From contig CAUCOL010000058.1 of NCBI GenBank assembly GCA_958444395.1, positions 1-8,592 on the forward strand: a DNA stretch of 8,592 nt, in the 5' to 3' direction. Below are positions 6,306 to 8,592 of the stretch, piece after piece; within the stretch, counting starts at the first letter, position 1; the number at the start of each line of letters is the position of its first letter. The notes beneath the pieces were generated by a model. It saw only the letters and a list, made by a program, of their open reading frames with translations, was not told the DNA's origin and made no database searches. The position numbers and the translations under genes were made by a program. The stretch is from an uncultured Lachnospiraceae bacterium. GTDB taxonomy: Bacteria > Bacillota > Clostridia > Lachnospirales > Lachnospiraceae.

Positions 6306-7772
6306 ATGAATCGATCGATGATACGTTATATTTTGGGACATGTTCTGTTAATTGAGGCTGTCCTGATGCTTCTGCCTTGTCTGGTAGCCGTGATCTACCA
6401 CGAGAATGCCGGGTTTGTTTTTCTGATCTGTGCCATTCTCTGCGGTGCCCTGGGTCTGTTTATGCGCCACAAAAAACCACAAAGCAGTGTCTTCTACCTG
6501 AAAGAGGGCTGTGTTGCTACCTCTTTAAGCTGGATCTTCCTGAGTCTGTTTGGCTGTCTTCCTTTTTGGATCACACGCGAGATTCCGTCCTTTGTCGATG
6601 CACTGTTTGAGACAATCTCCGGCTTTACAACGACCGGAGCGAGCATCTGTCCAAACGTCGAGGCTCTCTCCTACTCCGTCCTGTTCTGGCGCAGCTTTAC
6701 ACACTGGATCGGCGGTATGGGAGTACTGGTATTTCTGCTTGCCATTATTCCTTTGAGCGGCGGCTCACATATTAACCTGATGCGTGCAGAGAGCCCGGGA
6801 CCTTCTGTCGGAAAACTGGTTCCCAAACTGAAATATACGGCACGTATCCTGTACAGCATTTACTTTGGAATGACCGTATTACAGATCATTCTGCTGCTTT
6901 TAGGGCGTATGCCTGTATTTGATGCGATCACATTGAGTCTTGGCACCGCCGGAACTGGTGGCTTTGGTATCAAAAATGACAGCATCGCCGGCTACTCCGC
7001 ATACAGCCAATGGGTCATTGCGATCTTCATGATCTTATTTGGTGTAAATTTTAATGCATATTATTTCATTTTATATCGCAAATTCCGTAAGGCGTTCAGT
7101 ATGGAAGAGGTACGTTACTATATCCTGATCATTGCCGCATCGATCGCGCTGATCTTTTTTAACATCCTGCATCTGTGTAAAAACGCCTTTGAGGCGTTGA
7201 CGCAGGCTACCTTTCAGGTAGGTTCGATCATTTCCTCTACCGGATATGCAACCGCGGATTTTGATCTCTGGCCGCAGCTGAGCCGGACTATCCTGGTTCT
7301 TCTGATGTTTATCGGTGCCTGCGCAGGCAGTACCGGTGGCGGTATCAAGGTTTCCCGTCTTGTGATCCTGTTTAAAACCGTTATCAAAGAATTGAACTCC
7401 TATATTCATCCAAAGAGTATCAAGAAGATCAATTTTGATGAAAAACCGATCGACCATGATATTGTACGATCCACGAATGTTTATTTCATCACATTCATGC
7501 TTGTATTTACGACATCGGTCCTGTTGATTTCTTTTGAAAATAAGGGGCTGGTCACAAACTTTACTGCCGTGATCGCTACATTAAATAATATCGGTCCCGG
7601 TCTTGAGATGGCCGGACCAACCCAGAACTTCGCACACTTCTCCATCTTCTCGAAATGTGTGCTGATGTTTGATATGCTTGCCGGACGTCTGGAACTCTTT
7701 CCTCTGCTGATCCTGTTCCACCCTGCGATCTGGAAGGAAGCCTTTGCCCGTCCAAAAAAGAAGGTCAAATAA
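6306..7772 (+). CDS. trkH: TrkH/KtrB-family potassium channel subunit
   Basis: Membrane pore subunit (488 aa) for potassium uptake, gated by the TrkA protein encoded upstream. All four pore-loop repeats of the superfamily are present, each with its filter glycine: SGFTTTGAS (105-113), GTAGTGGFG (213-221), SSTGYATAD (310-318) and NNIGPGLEMAGPT (427-439). The intramembrane-loop signature GACAGSTGGGIKVSRL (337-352) and the terminal GRLELFPLLILF (460-471) are also typical. Two extra N-terminal helices (about 8-31 and 36-53), as in TrkH, and the length favour TrkH over the shorter KtrB; the two-RCK partner agrees. The C-terminal tail is lysine-rich and cytosolic. The start at 6306 is preferred to the ATG at 6294 because of the GGAGG placement. 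Sodium dependence cannot be read from the sequence. Confidence 0.95.
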   Translation: MNRSMIRYILGHVLLIEAVLMLLPCLVAVIYHENAGFVFLICAILCGALGLFMRHKKPQSSVFYLKEGCVATSLSWIFLSLFGCLPFWITREIPSFVDALFETISGFTTTGASICPNVEALSYSVLFWRSFTHWIGGMGVLVFLLAIIPLSGGSHINLMRAESPGPSVGKLVPKLKYTARILYSIYFGMTVLQIILLLLGRMPVFDAITLSLGTAGTGGFGIKNDSIAGYSAYSQWVIAIFMILFGVNFNAYYFILYRKFRKAFSMEEVRYYILIIAASIALIFFNILHLCKNAFEALTQATFQVGSIISSTGYATADFDLWPQLSRTILVLLMFIGACAGSTGGGIKVSRLVILFKTVIKELNSYIHPKSIKKINFDEKPIDHDIVRSTNVYFITFMLVFTTSVLLISFENKGLVTNFTAVIATLNNIGPGLEMAGPTQNFAHFSIFSKCVLMFDMLAGRLELFPLLILFHPAIWKEAFARPKKKVK

Positions 7773-7883
7773 AAATATCTTTCTGATTTTTGCCGGGTAT
7801 ACTATGTTGTCTGCAAAACGATGGATGAAAGAAAATACTATTGTACTGCACACTTTCGTTACATGAGCTATGCATGCCCGGAT

Positions 7884-7907
7884 GTCAGGGCTTTAACTGC
7901 CCCTGAC
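7884..7907. terminator. Hairpin between convergent trkH and surface-protein genes
   Basis: GTCAGGG (7884-7890) pairs with CCCTGAC (7901-7907) around a 10-nt loop. It is the only clear structure in the 167-bp gap between the convergent stops. No U-tract follows on either strand (GGTGTGGGAAGTTTTAG on the plus side), so termination is a positional guess. The rest of the gap, 7773-7883, is AT-rich with no gene. Confidence 0.35.
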
Positions 7908-7939
7908 GGTGTGGGAAGTTTTAGTAAGATACCCTCAGA

Positions 7940-8592
7940 TTATCGTACGCGGATGCTGCAGACAGCCTTTGCTCCGCTCTTCATCAGTACGATGACTTTT
8001 GTTCTGCCTTTCTTTTGTCCTTTGACAACTCCCTTTTTATTTACCGTAATGATCCTTTTCCCTTTAATACGATATTTCACGACACGATCTCCCGCCGCTT
8101 TTTTGCTGATGCGGATCGTTACTTTCTTTCCCCGCTTAACGGTCAGTGTTTTCTTTTTTAATACAACCTTTGCTTTGACAGTGGATGTAACCGAACCATT
8201 GTCTCCGCTGACGGATGTATCGGCTGTCGATGACGGGGAGACGATCGGCTGATAACCTATCTGTCCGAATGATCCGGACGGCGTCTGCGTTGGCTTTGCA
8301 GAAGTCTGAGGAACAGACGTAGTTACCAGCTGCCCGGATACATCCGGTGTACTGCTTCCTGCCGGATCCGGTGCATTTGATACATTCGGGGCACTGCTTC
8401 CCGTTGGATTTGGTGTACCCGATACATTTGGTGCATTACTTCCGGTCGGTGTCTCTGTGGTTACTGCTGTTCCTTTTTTATACAATAACAGCTGCTGTAA
8501 TACGCCGCCATTATACGTCGTGATCTTCAGGCTGGAAATGGTGCCACTGGCTGCATAACCCAGGCTGTCTTTGATCTCCTTGACGGTATACG
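7940..8592 (-). CDS. Secreted or surface protein C-terminus: repeat linker plus Big-type domain (5'-truncated)
   Basis: The frame is open to the right edge, so the visible 216 residues are the C-terminal part of a longer protein; a TTG at 8485 is internal. The first 35 visible residues (with GTISSLKITTYNGG) I do not recognise. A Pro/Ser/Thr-rich linker follows, containing a degenerate 14-residue tandem repeat, and then more low-complexity sequence (TSAKPTQTPSG). The last 79 residues (nt 8179-7943) look like a bacterial Ig-like Big_2-type domain: KKKTLTVKRGKKVTIRI, ITVNKKGVVKGQKKGRTKVIV, ending CSIRVR. That domain is strikingly rich in Lys and Arg. There is no LPXTG sorting signal or membrane anchor at the C-terminus. 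The architecture suggests an exported, wall-associated protein, but the catalytic or binding part and any signal peptide are outside the window. Confidence 0.75.
   Translation of the reverse strand, partial: YTVKEIKDSLGYAASGTISSLKITTYNGGVLQQLLLYKKGTAVTTETPTGSNAPNVSGTPNPTGSSAPNVSNAPDPAGSSTPDVSGQLVTTSVPQTSAKPTQTPSGSFGQIGYQPIVSPSSTADTSVSGDNGSVTSTVKAKVVLKKKTLTVKRGKKVTIRISKKAAGDRVVKYRIKGKRIITVNKKGVVKGQKKGRTKVIVLMKSGAKAVCSIRVR
8333..8449 (-). repeat. Degenerate 42-bp in-frame tandem repeat (14-residue linker unit)
   Basis: Three successive units encode PTGSNAPNVSGTPN, PTGSSAPNVSNAPD and PAGSSTPDVSG (the last partial). Each unit is 42 bp, so copy-number change would keep the frame. The DNA units differ at third positions as well as at some residues, so the repeat is not a very recent duplication. 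Confidence 0.8.

Noticed and set aside
7798..7803. TATACT as a plus-strand promoter after trkH
   Set aside because: No correctly spaced -35 element and no gene on that strand downstream.
7821..8252. 143-aa plus-strand reading frame
   Set aside because: It lies opposite the Big-domain gene; its composition is that of an antisense shadow and it has no ribosome binding site or family features.

Overview
The window looks like chromosomal DNA from an endospore-forming, gut-type member of the Clostridia, most likely Lachnospiraceae. The evidence is an unmistakable SpoIIID regulator, strong GGAGG ribosome binding sites, moderate GC, and a glycoside hydrolase family 3 (GH3) enzyme and 7TM-GGDEF receptor of the kind common in that family. 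The genus cannot be fixed from the sequence alone. I see no phage, transposase, CRISPR, tRNA or rRNA.

Layout. (1) At 1-2116 (+) lies the 3' part of a GH3 beta-glucosidase whose start is outside the window. (2) At 2220-3929 (-) is a convergent membrane diguanylate cyclase: an extracytoplasmic sensor domain, seven membrane helices and an intact GGDEF domain without the product-inhibition I-site. The two genes share a bidirectional terminator at about 2121-2210. (3) At 4017-4325 (-) is spoIIID, the mother-cell sporulation regulator, with a GTG start. The cyclase promoter overlaps its stop codon. (4) At 4326-4802 is a 477-bp divergent intergenic region. For spoIIID it holds a good sigma-E promoter flanked by two perfect SpoIIID consensus boxes. 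Its predicted 5' UTR contains a striking run of three palindromes (4359-4494). On the other side is a structured leader for trkA. (5) trkA (4803-6194, +) and trkH (6306-7772, +) encode the two halves of a Trk/Ktr-type potassium uptake system; a terminator-like hairpin lies between them. (6) From 7940 to the right edge (-) is the C-terminal part of an exported-looking protein with a 14-residue Pro/Ser/Thr repeat linker and a lysine-rich Big-type Ig-like domain.

How the genes relate. TrkA and TrkH act together: TrkA is the cytosolic nucleotide-binding gating subunit and TrkH the membrane pore. spoIIID appears wired for feedback on its own promoter. GH3, cyclase and surface protein are adjacent but not shown to be functionally linked; each has its own transcription unit or orientation.

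Nothing here is a clearly new multi-gene system. The observations most worth following are the spoIIID control region (sigma-E promoter, paired SpoIIID boxes and three-hairpin leader) and the I-site-less cyclase encoded directly downstream of spoIIID.
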